Source of the DNA: Fennellomyces sp. T-0311 | Lineage: Eukaryota > Mucoromycota > Mucoromycetes > Mucorales > Lichtheimiaceae | Assembly: GCA_025266875.1 (NCBI GenBank) | Contig: JALLLT010000020.1 | Span: 434,001 to 498,000, forward strand | DNA: 64,000 nt | Direction of reading: 5' to 3' | In this document: piece after piece, positions 11,288 through 24,738 of the stretch | How the letters are laid out: each line of letters opens with the position of its first letter | How positions within the stretch are numbered: the stretch's first letter is position 1 | Notes under the pieces: model-generated | What the model was told of the DNA's origin: nothing | What the model saw: only the letters and a program-made list of their open reading frames with translations | The model's database searches: none | Made by a program: the position numbers and the translations under genes

Positions 11288-12988
11288 TTATTTAATAATA
11301 AAATGTTTTGGCTCTACGCAACGACCGACAAATATTTCATCCAAAACTGCTTTGTGCTCTTCTGGCGTCTCTCCCCCTTGATAAAGTCTGACAAGGATGG
11401 TGCCAACAACTCGATATGTTTCATTATCTGTATTGATTCTTAATACCGGTAGAAGATAGGCGTGACTGAATGAAATTTGATAACCATCACCATTGTCGCT
11501 TTCCGTAACCCATCGGCGAACACAGTCAAACAGTACTGAGAGGATAATGCATTCATCGCAGTCCTCGGTCAATGATAGTGGTAAAATTGGCGATCGGCTT
11601 GACAGACATGCGGCGGCTTCTCCGTAGTAATGTGTAGGATAGCAATCACCGTAACTTTGCATTACTAGTTGAGCAATATCAAGAGCTAATTTTTCGCGTC
11701 CGTTCAAATCAAATGCACTGAGGGTGAATTCCTGCATCGAGGCTTCCGATGCTTGCAACCATTGGTGATAACGTTCGTGAAGAGCTGCTGGCTGATACTG
11801 ATCGTAGCCAATTGTTTGGTGATATCGATTCACGTCGTTAAGAATGGTATTGTTATCGAATTTGGTTGGTCGTATGGTGCAATACTTGGATTCTAAATAC
11901 AAGCGCATGTCAGAGTCGATAAGTCGGGAATCGGTTGGGTATAATGTAATATCGCGTATGGGAATCCCGACGTGTATGCCTGAGACTCCTGTCCAAGATG
12001 GAAGATTGTAAGAATCCATTGTTGTCTTTGTGTATATGGACTGCATGTTGGCCATCCCCTCCACCGATCCAAAGCACATAACCGAAAGGTCCCATTCGGC
12101 CAGGCTGCGGTAGAAAGTGTCCACTACGGCTAAGATGTCTTTGTCGTAATCAATATCTATTGAGATCAAGTCATCGAAAATGTTGGCCAGTGCAAATATC
12201 TTGTCATGTTGTTTGGAGCTTGTTCGAAAATGAGCATGGGAAAGAACTTGGTTTGCACTTCTCCATTTGGTAGTTTTGTAGCCTAGCATGGGGCTGATAA
12301 TGTAGCCGAACATTTCCAGGGGATTATCTTGAATATCATCAGCTTGGCACCATATTTCGGTGTTTGTGCCAACTACCAACATCTGCCGGGACATCATCAG
12401 CTCTTCGAGGGTCCAGCTACGTTTCCACCAGAGGGATTTTAACATCAGCACACACAGGACGTCTTTTTCAACATCAGTACGTTGAAATATGCCATAGTCG
12501 TTTCCATTCATGGATTTATCTTCCTTGACTTCGGGAACGAACGCGACCGTAAACCGAGCATTGTTGTAGATACGGTGCATTTGCTTGATTTCACGAAGTT
12601 TTTCGTGCTTGTTTGTCTGGTTAATACAGAGCTTGTCATACCATAGGTAGTCAATTTTGTAGTCCGTACAGATTTGCATGAGGATATATTGGAATGACAC
12701 TGGTGTCGTGACCTTATTCCCTCCAGGATCCTCGAACGTGAGTCGGTGGCATTTATTGTCGTCGCACTCAAAGTCACCGCTGAACCCACGTATCAAATCG
12801 CCTGACTGTTCCCAACAGTAGGATAGCGCGCAATAGCCGTTAACTGCTTGATTCCCATCAACTACTGTCCAACTGCGCGTTTCGATGAGCCAGGTGGGTC
12901 TAAATCCAGTGCCCCCTTTCGCGTCTCGACAAGACTGTATGAGAGCTGGATCGGTTGGCCTCTGCCCGCTTATGTACTCGATGTACAT
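11288..12988 (-). CDS. HET-domain (heterokaryon-incompatibility-type) protein
   Basis: Intronless 566-aa ORF starting MYIEYISGQRPTDP. It carries the three HET-domain blocks in order: GYCALSYCWEQSGD (about residue 50; family form Y.ALSY.WG), then IDYLWYDKLCINQTNKHEK with EIKQMHRIYNNARFTVAFV (about residues 110-155), then LWWKRSWTLEELMMSRQMLV (about residue 185). In ascomycetes HET-domain proteins mediate allorecognition cell death after hyphal fusion. The C-terminal 350 residues show no domain I recognise. Most HET proteins described are in filamentous Ascomycota and Basidiomycota, so an intact copy in a mucoromycete-like genome beside repeats and transposon debris is notable. Function here is inferred from the domain only. 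Confidence 0.85.
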   Translation of the reverse strand: MYIEYISGQRPTDPALIQSCRDAKGGTGFRPTWLIETRSWTVVDGNQAVNGYCALSYCWEQSGDLIRGFSGDFECDDNKCHRLTFEDPGGNKVTTPVSFQYILMQICTDYKIDYLWYDKLCINQTNKHEKLREIKQMHRIYNNARFTVAFVPEVKEDKSMNGNDYGIFQRTDVEKDVLCVLMLKSLWWKRSWTLEELMMSRQMLVVGTNTEIWCQADDIQDNPLEMFGYIISPMLGYKTTKWRSANQVLSHAHFRTSSKQHDKIFALANIFDDLISIDIDYDKDILAVVDTFYRSLAEWDLSVMCFGSVEGMANMQSIYTKTTMDSYNLPSWTGVSGIHVGIPIRDITLYPTDSRLIDSDMRLYLESKYCTIRPTKFDNNTILNDVNRYHQTIGYDQYQPAALHERYHQWLQASEASMQEFTLSAFDLNGREKLALDIAQLVMQSYGDCYPTHYYGEAAACLSSRSPILPLSLTEDCDECIILSVLFDCVRRWVTESDNGDGYQISFSHAYLLPVLRINTDNETYRVVGTILVRLYQGGETPEEHKAVLDEIFVGRCVEPKHFIIK

Positions 12989-14147
12989 TTATGAAGCCGC
13001 GTCTCTAATTGCGTCAATTTTTGGAAGTCGATGCTGTTGGGGTGTCACTTGGATACGGGCAATGATATTTGGCTGCCTCGACCTAAGTCATGTAAATGTT
13101 AGTAATATATTTGAGTTTCATGGTTTGTTCACATAACTCGCTGCCAAAATATCGGACCACTATCCTGACTCTGGGAAAAAAAGATTTCGGATTTGAAAAG
13201 ATGAAAGAAAACAACAGTCTTTAATAGTACCCCATGTCTGAACGAATGTGACACCATCAACCGCGCCGCAAACCTTATTTGCCCAAACCTGCCGAGGCGA
13301 AGTAGCTCAAGTACCGCGCCAAACTGGGCTTCGAATTCGATATTAGTGATTAATAATCAACCATTTAACTGTGGATCATATGGCCGCTTTAGCAAAATAA
13401 AACTTGTATGCTAAACATCTTGCAAAATAGTATACTGTTCTGGCTACAAATCCAAATCAAACAAGCAGAACTAACCCTTCTACGTTTTAGGAGTATGCAA
13501 CTACTTTCAAATGGAGATACCTGGTACTCTCCACTGAAACTCTTGGATAGCGGTCGACAAGTATATGGACTGTAAAGAACTTTATAATATTTCGTCCAAC
13601 AGATACTCATCGATTTATATAGTGAACAGAGGAACATCATCTAAAAAAGGTAACCGCGGAAGCTTTGGCTATGTGAAGAATATATCTGATGATTGTGGCG
13701 TACAAGATATATCGTGTGACTTAGTAGTACCGAGCCTCAACTCTATAAACCCATTACTGTCCGTTAACTGTCATCAAAGAGCTTTCGATCACTCTCTAAG
13801 CTTAATAAGGTGCATCATACAAATCCTACAGGTCTCCCTACATACTTGAATATCTCTTGAACAGTTCAAATCTTAAATATATACATAAATTCAGTTCTGG
13901 TAATATGTATTCAGTCCCAAAGAATACTTTGGAACGGCCGTATTTTCGGAAGAATATTGACCCATGATCTTGGAAAAGACATCGCGGCGGGTTCCTCCAT
14001 AAATTTTTTGGATAAATACGCATGTACATCTGGATGATTAGGACACTTTAGTACGTATGTGATACATAATCGGGTTCATTAAACTATTTAATGACTCGCG
14101 AACTACGACGTAAACTCGCTCTACTTGCATAAACCGGAGTAAGTATC
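12989..14147. other. Gene-poor AT-rich stretch
   Basis: About 1.2 kb upstream of the HET gene. It contains the HET promoter side (12989-13400) and scattered short ORFs without coding character. Nothing else was recognised. Confidence 0.4.
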
Positions 14148-14266
14148 CACCGTAAAAAATCCTAGCGTAACGTAGCACGACGGTACTATAAAATTATACA
14201 AAGTCTTGTAAAATCCTGTAAAATCCTGTGAAAACTGCCATTTTACAAGAAAAATTTTTTACGGTG
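14148..14266. mobile_element. 119-bp MITE
   Basis: Perfect 13-bp terminal inverted repeats CACCGTAAAAAAT / ATTTTTTACGGTG bound the element. It is flanked by ATC on both sides (14145-14147 and 14267-14269), consistent with a 3-bp target-site duplication. Inside, CTTGTAAAAT and ATTTTACAAG form a second nested inverted repeat around two direct copies of TAAAATCCTGT. It has no coding capacity. TIR plus 3-bp duplication would suit a PIF/Harbinger-type MITE, but this family assignment is inference. Confidence 0.8.
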
Positions 14267-14269
14267 ATC

Positions 14270-15719
14270 TGCTCGACCAAAAATGTACATGTTGCCGAGA
14301 AGGAGCCAAAAATGTGTATTTTCTTGAGCGTATACAGGGCATAGCTTATCTCATGCTAATTATATATGCCATTTTTTGGATGGTACAACACATGTATTCT
14401 TACACATACTTGAACTTACTATTGATTAAATGGACATCTCATGTATATGAAAAGCGATATCTATCCGATCACAATGCCATCTCCAGGCTGAAGGCTATCC
14501 CGGCAGCTCTCTAAACGAATCAAGTTAACTTTTCATACGTTGCAGATTGTGCAAAAGTACAATAGGTATGTACCATCTCGAAATTGAATTAATAAAAGTC
14601 ACAATTGCTATGACAATGGAGCCAAATACGAGCTTAAAGATGATTCTGTAGACTTTTCTTATTTTGTACATTCTGCCTCCTATGTTTTCTTCACTTTTGA
14701 CTATATATTTTCTGTGTTTCACATTTTCTGTATTCAGGCTCTACTTTTTGGCCAAATCTTTCCAATGTTAACCTATTTTCGCCATATCTGGGTTCCGAAT
14801 TGCTCTTTGTCTTTCCAGTCATCACAAAATACAAAACAAGCCATCGTCAAATAAAATATTCTTGTGTTTCGGAAGTAAGGTAAAAGTAACCCTTCTTGAA
14901 GTAAATTTTTCCTGCGCTGTCCGGTTGATTAGCTGTTAACATCACTGGAATTCTCTACAAAAGATGGCAATATATCGATGGAATTTAATCGTTAGAACAG
15001 TTTCTACTCAACAAAAAATGCGACACATGATCTTCCAAGGTACTGGCCTTTGGTTTTTTGACTTTCGAGTTTCTTCACTTTCGTATCTTTTTTCTTTTCC
15101 CGCATTTTTGTTGCTCTGCCATTTCATCCCGTGTGCGTTTCACCTCTGAACTCTTCCATTTCAAATGCTTTTGGCCTATTTTCGATTATCAGAGTCTGAT
15201 TCCTTTTCGATCATAGCTCTATCCCAAATTACTCCAGAAGCACAAACTCCACGGCTCCATTAATCACAGGTTTTGAAGCATTTAGCACAAAAGTTCAAAC
15301 ATACTCTTGCGTTACAAAAGCGTCTGGTGAATCGCGTTTAACCGCCAAAACTTACATTTATTCTTAATAGGCTTTTTCTTCAGCTACCAGTATCCCAAGT
15401 CACTATTACGACTGGATGTACTTTAAAAATTCCATCTTTATATCAAGGAGATGTGGATACGCAGTATGCAAAGCATATTGATGTCAGTATTGATAATTAT
15501 GCGCTCTTCCGTGAATAAATAAGCAGAAATAAGTGCATGAAAGATTAGAAGGGTTGGGTAGAGGTTATATTGTTGCTGCGACAACATACCGTGCTTTATT
15601 AATAATAATAGATTTCCACACACGAGTTTTTTATCGGCAGGTGTCAGTGGCAGCATTATTTTAGCTGGGCCTAAAAACTTGTGCTTCACGTTCATCTCAT
15701 CCTTCCATTTCACTTCGCG
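14270..15719. other. Intergenic region before EXO84
   Basis: About 1.45 kb of AT-rich sequence with short ORFs only. The last few hundred bases must contain the EXO84 promoter. I see no clear TATA box. Confidence 0.4.
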
Positions 15720-18608
15720 ATGATACCCTCCAATGCGTTGAAGAAAGACGTTTTTCGAAAGAAAGAAAAGGATCGCGGAGGCTCGAAATCCAAAGGCAGC
15801 AATTCACCCGCATCACAAGCAAGTCGGGCACCAACCAATGCATCTTCTCGTGGCCAAGGGAATTTGCCTTTGGCCTCAGCTCCTGTCGTACTCGATCTTC
15901 ATCGATTCGCTGATGACAGTTTGAACCCGGAAGAATGTACGCTACAGTACTGAAAACAAGAGGGTACCGTATATTAAGCTATTTCTAGATGTTCGGCGCT
16001 CGTTATCCGACACAAATGAAGAAGGCATCCGTGCGTTTCACAAATCGTTGGTTGAAGCAAAGCAGGTCGTGGGAGGCGACTTGCAACGTAATGTTTACCG
16101 CAATTACACCGAATTTGTGACTATTTCAAAGGAAGTATCCAACCTGGATGGCGACGTGTTCCGCTTGAAAGGTTACATCAACGAATTAAAGAGTATTTGG
16201 GAAAGCTTCATGGAGGAGGCAAACCCTTCCGAGGATACCAAGCCCACAGGTATGCGCACTTGTTAGCAATTAAACTCACCATAGTAACGTGGATGTGTTG
16301 CCCGGTAATAGACAGCTTGGGATTAAATGACGCCATTATACCTCAACGAAAGCATAACGATATCATGACTACCGATTTGCAGAGCATCTATCGCGCTCAG
16401 ATCTCTGCACTCTGGGATAATGTGGAAGGATCGCAGGTATGAAGACACTTGTGGTATTTAGATGATGAGCGTGGGTCTGACAGCACCATTAGCGATTTGT
16501 TCCATATATTCCTGGTCGGCACATTGTTCGTGAATGCGTCAACTTTATCGACGTCAACCCCAAAACGTTCCAGCCTCGTGTCACTGTGCACATTTTCCTG
16601 CTCAATGATTGTCTTTTAATTGCCTCGCGGAAAAAGAGATCGGCTACATCGCGATACAAATTGGTTGCGGACTACTGCTGGAGCCTGGAGGATGCCAGTA
16701 TCACAGATATCAAGGATTCGCAAGGTATAGTGAGGCTTAACACGTCAACACCGTAGCTGATGTTGTCATGTTCCTAGGTTTAACCAATGCGATTAAGGTC
16801 TCGGTCTATCCAAATACATTTGTTTTCCGATCTGAGCGACCAGAGGACAAGTATGCACTTTTGCACGCATACCGACGTACGATGGATGAGAACGGCGATA
16901 GACAAGAAGATCCACCCAACGCCAGTAAGTCAACGGTGTTTTGTGTCGCTGTATACATGCATTAACGCCGATCTTAGTGGGTTACAGAAACGGAAGGGTA
17001 TACCGAATTGATGGAGCTGTCTGTTACATATTAGTAACATTATACAATTATCACAGGATCAGAACGCTGCAGGATCAGGCGAGGGTCAAGGAAGAGATGG
17101 AAACGATTCTGAAATCAACCCCGCTGATCAGAAGTGGTTAAAGTCTTTACCCGATGATCTAGAAGTTGCGATTGCTCTGCGACAATTCGAGAACGCGGTT
17201 ACAGATATTGAGCAAGGTACCTCCATCAATTGGGTTCCTCAATCACGGATCACTGATCGCTTCATCCTTTGCAAGCCCGCAAAATCTTTAATTCGTACCG
17301 AAAAGAGACGCCATTATTGCGTGAAAGCAAGCGTCGTGTTGATAAGTTCACCGAATCGCTTGGTGATATTATCAGCCATGATTTGAGCAATATCCTCTTG
17401 ACCAAGCTTCAATTCCAGCGCCTTGTCAACTGGCTTTTAAGACTGAACAAAGGAGAAGAGGTAGCGCGGCAAACGTACATGATGATCTGCGCTGATATTG
17501 ATATTTGCTATTCACAGGCAAGGGAAGTTTTCCTCAACACTCGATCACTCATCATCAAAAAGCGGATAAGGTTTGTAAATGCGTTTCATGTGAGGTTTTA
17601 TATAGAAACTAAAGAGGTCATACAGACAATTGACGTTTGAAGGTGACAGCACAACCTACATCAATGAGCTCGCGTTGGTAGTGTTTACGCTTGTTCGAAA
17701 TACCTGCGAGTGGTATCGAGACTCGTTCAAGCAAAATGAGATGGCGTCCCGATTCATCACCTGGGTGCGGGAACAGACCGAAATTTATGCAGATATTTAC
17801 AAGCGCCAGGTTTTCAACCACAGCCAGCTGAACTGTCAAATCATTGCCGACTGCTTCAAGTCCACATTGGATCAATGCTCCATTGTATGTATGCCGAAAA
17901 GAACATTCGATCATGAGTACTTATGTCATTCGCTAGCTTCGAAAAGTCGGTCTCGATTTGAAGTTCTTGCTTGAAGACTTCTTTTTGGAGAACGTTCGTG
18001 AAACCATTTTGGCATACGAAAAACGCTGCATAGAAAAAGCAGAAAAGTTTGTTGCGGCAGACAACTTTACCATCGTGTCGAGCCAAAATCTTGGTAGGAG
18101 ATTGTCGCATAAATAGGGGAGCATGGGTGTATTTATAGATGCTCCATAGGATCCGATGTCCGAGTAACTTCCAGTGTGGTTACATTCTACAACATGCTAG
18201 TGAAATTTGTCAACGACATTTGCTTGATCGCCAAGCTCCAAGTAAGTAATTGACCGTTTCTAACCAAAAAGTACTAATACCGAAACGTAGCTGTACGAGA
18301 CGGTTGTCAGAAGCATCTCCCGAGTGACGGAAAGTTACCTACGAGCGATGGTTGACCAATCGAACGGCCAGGTATGCATAGATGATGAGAATGTTCTCGT
18401 TTTCTAATCAAGGGAACTAGCGATCCATTGCGCAGATGAACATTGGCTTTGTTCTCGACAACGTGGTTCCACGCGTATCTTCACAACTTAATGTGAGTAC
18501 TTACAATATTCTATTGATCAGGAGCTAAATTTCTATTTACAGCGTCATTTCGACCGCCCGATACCAGAGCTGGACTCATTGCGTGCGAGACTGAGAGGAT
18601 TGAGTTAA
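15720..18608 (+). CDS. EXO84: Exocyst complex component Exo84
   Basis: Exo84 is a subunit of the eight-protein exocyst that tethers secretory vesicles to the plasma membrane at sites of growth. Twelve exons can be joined. The first seven acceptors/donors are 15720-15936, 15989-16249, 16312-16436, 16493-16724, 16778-16924, 17073-17216 and 17276-17570, followed by exons starting at 17626 and about 17937, and three short terminal ones. The start is ATG in MIPSNALKKDVFRKKEKDRG. Seen are a basic, Ser-rich N-terminus; a coiled-coil/Vps51-like segment (YRNYTEFVTISKEVSNLDGD); a PH domain (RVTVHIFLLNDCLLIASRKK through NTFVFRSERPEDKYALLHAY); an acidic linker; then a helical C-terminal region (INELALVVFTLVRNTCEWYR) ending RARLRGLS. 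Exon phases are continuous, so the gene is intact. A downstream hydrolase gene on the same strand begins about 155 bp later. Confidence 0.93.
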
Positions 18609-18764
18609 AAAAGGAACTGATGATGAATATAGAGATGTTATGTCGATGAACAAAAGTGATCCTGAATAACTTTGCAGTTCACGCATGTAACTCCTTTTTA
18701 TTCGGCTAGCAACAGTATAAATAATATAATACCAAATCCTGCATTACCCTACACAATTCATACC

Positions 18765-20341
18765 ATGATCTTTTTCGCCTGGCTTTTGTCTGAGATCATT
18801 TTCTGGCTACACATCCGCAGGACCTGGGCACGTTTGCAACGTCACTTAAAGCCTCCATCGTTACCTTCCCATGAAGAGCGACTACGACTTTATTGGAACT
18901 GCCTCAATGCACTATCGAACAAATTTGAAGATTGGTTCGTCGGGTGGTTCTATTTAGCAGAAACTACGTACCGAGAGCACCCAAAATTTGATGAAATCCG
19001 CAGGAAGAATGTTGCAATGTGGTTTGTTTACTTTCCTAACTTTTATCTCCACGAGAAGTTAATTAACTCTTAAAATATATGAAAGGTTTGCGTGGGCATT
19101 CTGGTGCGAGCATATAGATCATGTGGACGAAGCCGTTGCCCTGGAAATAGAATGGATGATCAAGACGATGGAGGTGCGCTACAACATTAAGTTTGCAGAC
19201 GGTTACAATTCACGTATCCGCTGTATCCGGCCAACGCTCGATGAGTTTGACTTTGTTCATCGACCACTGTTACTGTACATTGCAAACTTTGCTTTTACTG
19301 GTATCTTTAACACAGCGTTTCTCAGAGCCTATGGGAAATTCCGCCGATACGGGTGCAATTTACCTGGAGTCAGGTGGGGAGGCATTTTTAGTTTGCTTTT
19401 TATGAAGAAGCAGCCAACTCCAGATGCAAACCAACATAAGCATCTCTCGTACTGGTACCGTGAGGCAACAATACCAACGAAACCAACCCCAATTGTGTTT
19501 GTTCATGGTATCGGTACTGGCCTTCCTGTTTATGCCGAATTCGTTCACCGTCTTTGCCAACTAGGACGACCTCTGTTTTGCGTGGAATTACCCTATGTCT
19601 CTAGTCGCTTGGTCGAGCATGTAAACCGAATTTTCTAAACCTGAAAATGAGATCGCCCTAAAACGCATTATGTATATTAGGTGCCTAGTCCAGAAGATAC
19701 AGTTTCTGAAATTGAAATGATGCTCACAACACATGGCTTTGACAAGGCCATCATTGTAGCACACTCCTTGGGTACGGCCGTTGCAAGTTGGATGAGTACA
19801 CTGGCGCCGCATCGAATCTCGGGTTTCGTTCTTATTGACCCAATATGCTTTTTGCTGCATTATCACCATGTCGCGTACAATATGCTGTACCGCGTACCAA
19901 CGGAAGCATTCGAGGTAAGCTGTTAAGCTAAATGAGAAATTCTACCAAGCATAACCATATTCTCCATGCATGCAGTACTTTATCCACTATTTTGCTTCCC
20001 GAGAACTTTATATCAGCTACTACATTACTCGTCACTTTCATTGGCATCAGACCATTTCTTTTGTTCATGAAGCACCGACTGCAGAGTATCCAGTGCTACC
20101 AGTGAAAATCCACGAATCAAAAAGTTCCTTTCACAACGCCACAGTGTTTCTTTCAGAAAATGATGCCATCGTGGATAGCCCACTTATTGCAAAATACCTG
20201 ACGGACCGTACTGTAAACACCGTCATCATGACCCAACTGGCACACGCTGAATTTCTGATCAGAGATCGTTGGCGCAAGCAAATCATTTCTCAAGTTGAAG
20301 AAATCGCATCCAATATTGAAGATGAAGCTGTCGAACTTTGA
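18765..20341 (+). CDS. Alpha/beta-hydrolase, membrane-anchored N-terminus
   Basis: Four exons (18765-19021, 19086-19620, 19681-19914, 19976-20341) give 463 aa. I chose the start MIFFAWLLSEIIFWLHIRR because it opens a hydrophobic segment that would act as a membrane anchor; the upstream in-frame region has no ATG. The first 200 residues are a conserved helical module (ERLRLYWNCLNAL, AWAFWCEHIDHVDEAVALEI). The hydrolase fold begins at PIVFVHGIGTGLPVYAEF, with the oxyanion-side HG motif. The nucleophile elbow is IIVAHSLGTAVASW, where the usual first Gly of GxSxG is Ala. Candidate acid and His are in SENDAIVDS and TQLAHAEFLIRD. The substrate is unknown; a lipase/esterase role is plausible. The first intron is the least certain, but its use restores the reading frame. 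Confidence 0.85.
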
Positions 20342-21337
20342 AACGTTGTAACAAAAAATCTTCCTATTGGCTGTGGAATAAAATGAGGTTGAACAAATAT
20401 AAACGAAATCCTAGTCAATCGATCATCTTTAATAACCGTGAAGCTTGATGCTAGGCGATGGTGATGAAGATTTCTGTATTCTTTTGGAAAGACAACGGAT
20501 AGTTCCGCTGCCCTGTTCTGTATACGCAGTACATACTGGATTTTACATAATAGTATTATTCGCTTGCGAATAAAGCGATGTTAATATGCTGTTGTGTCAA
20601 ACAACATAATTTTATCCTATTTGATCAAATGACGAGACAAAAATAATACTCTAACATTCACATGTGTAGTCTAACGTACGCATTGGGTCCTTTTGGTCGG
20701 ATACTGTGGTGAAACGTGCGACACTTTCCATGGCCCAGTGCCTCACCGAAGCATGGGAATAGCAATACAGGAAGTAAATTTCAAAAGCAGTAGTTCTTTC
20801 AGTGAGGGTATTTTTAGCTGAAAATAGCCTATTTGACAGGTCGTACACGTATTATATTGTGAACGGATCGGAGCGCTTCCAAAAATGTATCCAGGCCGAA
20901 ACAGAAAAAAGCTCCTAAATAGCACTTCGTCGTCATATGGAAATGTAGTATGATCATTCACTTCTGCTTCTAGTAACCCACGCAAAAGCATATAAAATTA
21001 TGCATTTTCTCATGGATGGATACATAGCATCAGTAGATCACAACGTGGTGGCATGATCCGTGACGACCAGGGTATGCTGCGTGGAGAAGGTACTTTCACT
21101 GCTTATACCATAGAAGCCTGCATCGTAACATTCCCCAATCCCCCAAACATAAACAAAGGCGCGTGATGTAATCTGCACTCGAAAGCTTTAGTAAGTAGAT
21201 CCATCATCCGAGGATTTTAAAGAATCTTTTGCGGAGCCTATTTTTGCTGGAATAACGTTTTCACATGACAATGCTAAACCTTATAAGCTGTCCCAACAAC
21301 TGCGGGCTTGTGCAACTTTCTACCTTTCTTTTCCAAC
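20342..21337. other. Intergenic region
   Basis: About 1 kb. Polyadenylation-like AATAAA strings near 20380 follow the hydrolase gene. Short ORFs on the minus strand (20651-20991) have no coding support. The 3' half should hold the promoter of the cytidylyltransferase gene. Confidence 0.45.
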
Positions 21338-22898
<1,561 letters not shown>

Positions 22899-23130
22899 AA
22901 AGCTATACCTAATACCCTCCTCCCTCCCCTGCTGCATACTAATATTTCAACATCCAAAGTATATATGATCCCGTTTGTTTTTTATTCTTTCAAAATCACC
23001 CTTATAAGCTGTCCTGTTTTTTTTTCTCCCAAAAAAATGTATGTGTATAATATGTAGAAGCAATTATAGGAATAGCTAACGTAAAAAAAATAAAACCATC
23101 AAGGCATTCAACCGCCAAAACCCATGTTTT

Positions 23131-24738
23131 TTACAAGTTGAAGAATAGGACAGCAGCACCAGCGATCAGCAGTGAGGAGATTTCCGTCTTGGTACCACTG
23201 CTACTGTGTGCAGATTGAGAAGGACCGTTACCATGAAGCATACCAATTGAAGGGCTGGGTACTTCACTAGTGACGGTTGTGTGGGCAGTTACTGTGGCAC
23301 GCACTTGTTGCTCGGCAGTAGAAGCAGGGTAGTCACTGGGAAGAACACTGGCGCCACCTTGTGGCAAGTTAGCAGGGATATCATTGGGTGTAGCGGCTGG
23401 CACGCCGGAAGACATAGCAGGCTTGGCTTCTTCATCGTCTTCACCATCGCAGTCTTCTTCGTCATCCTCCTCAACGTCAACGGGACTGGCAGTACCAGCA
23501 GAACTAGCAGGACCGGCTTGGCTAGCAGTATCGGCCTGACCGGCGGTATCAGCTTGGCTGGAGGTATCGGGCTTGCTGGAGGTATCGGGTTGACTGGCAG
23601 TATCAGTAGGAGCAGCATCGGCGCCCATAGCAGCGGAAATTTCAGAGGGGTCGACAGAAATACCAGCAGCTTGCAGCATAGCGGCAATAGCAGCAGGATC
23701 GCTAGGCAAAGCACCGGATTCCATCATGGCAGAGATAGTAGCAGGGTCGCTAGGCAAACCGGCGGCTTTCAAGGCAGCAGCGACTTCAGGGTTATTGGCC
23801 AAGGCAGAGGGATCCAAAGCAGCGAAAATGGTGGGATCAATGTCGCGCGAGGTGACAGCATTCGTAGGAAGAGGATCGATATCAGCCAGGATGGCGGGTG
23901 TAGGATGAGCAAACAATCGGCTGCTCACGGAGTTGAGAAAATGTTCACGCTGTCGCTGAATGATTTCGTCGATACGTTCGCGCTCGTTGTGGACAGCCGA
24001 GGAAACCTTGTCTTCAACGTAGGAGCCGATGGATGGAAGAGCAGTCGAGACAATAGCGCTTCTGATGGCGTCTACAATGGTAGGTGTGGGGCGTTCGGTA
24101 GTCGAAGCAACGATAGCGTCAGGGTTGCCTTCACTAGGCTTGTCTTCACTGGGCTTGTCTTCACTAGGTTTGCCTTCATCATGGTTATCGTCGTCGTACT
24201 TTTCATCCTCATCGTCGTCGCAATCTTCATAGTCGTCATCATCGTCATCGTCATCATATTTTTCTTCATCTTCGTCGCTGTCATGTTCATCGCTACTAGC
24301 AGGGGTAATAGTAGCCAAGGGGACACTGTGGATGACAGGTGAGAAAGGCGAGTTGGCCACGGCCGAAGAGACAGCTTCTGAGATGGCGTACGAGATGGCG
24401 CCTTCGGGATTGGCAATAACAGCGGAGACAGTTGGAATAGCATGGATTACTTTAGATACTTTTGAAGCAACTTCAGTAACCTTTGGAGGCATAACTCTCT
24501 CAACACATCCCGTGTAACAGTTCACGGTAGTGATACCGCAATTGAAAACACAGGCCTTGAGTTGATGACCTATTGCCACTAGTGAGCCACAGGTTACAAA
24601 TGTTAATTAAGCTTTAGGCTTACCACAATCCTCGATGCACTGCGAGTTGTCGTCGGCACAGCCACAGACACCGGCGATAGCTGGCTGGAAGAAGGCGGTT
24701 GTAGCGGCAAAGATACCAATCAAGAGATATGAGCGCAT
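23131..24738 (-). CDS. Cys-rich, acidic, GPI-anchor-like cell-surface protein
   Basis: Two exons (24738-24624 and 24578-23131) give 520 aa. The N-terminus MRSYLLIGIFAATTAFFQPA looks like a signal peptide and is followed by a Cys-rich module (VCGCADDNSQCIEDC, then KACVFNCGITTVNCYTGCVE), nine Cys in about 45 residues. A Val/Ala/Ser-rich spacer follows. Then come a strongly acidic run around residues 140-200 (eight consecutive Asp and many DDD/EDE clusters), three tandem KPSED/KPSEG repeats, and a Ser/Thr/Asp/Gln repeat tract (SSKPD, SSQAD, AGQAD units). The C-terminus ends in a Ser-rich stretch and a hydrophobic tail, SSLLIAGAAVLFFNL, typical of GPI anchoring. It is probably a wall or plasma-membrane protein. 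The spacing is not an obvious CFEM domain, so no function is claimed. The large antisense ORF here is a composition artefact. Confidence 0.8.

Noticed and set aside
13280..13345. tRNA-like string (GAAGTAGCTCAAG ... GGGCTTCGAATTC)
   Set aside because: It recalls A- and B-box sequence, but the spacing is far too short for a tRNA and no acceptor stem pairs.
23281..24342. 353-codon plus-strand ORF antisense to the surface-protein gene
   Set aside because: It mirrors the GAC/GAT/GCT-biased codons of the minus-strand gene. The peptide is low complexity (IVVIIVIVIIFFF) and has no signals of its own.
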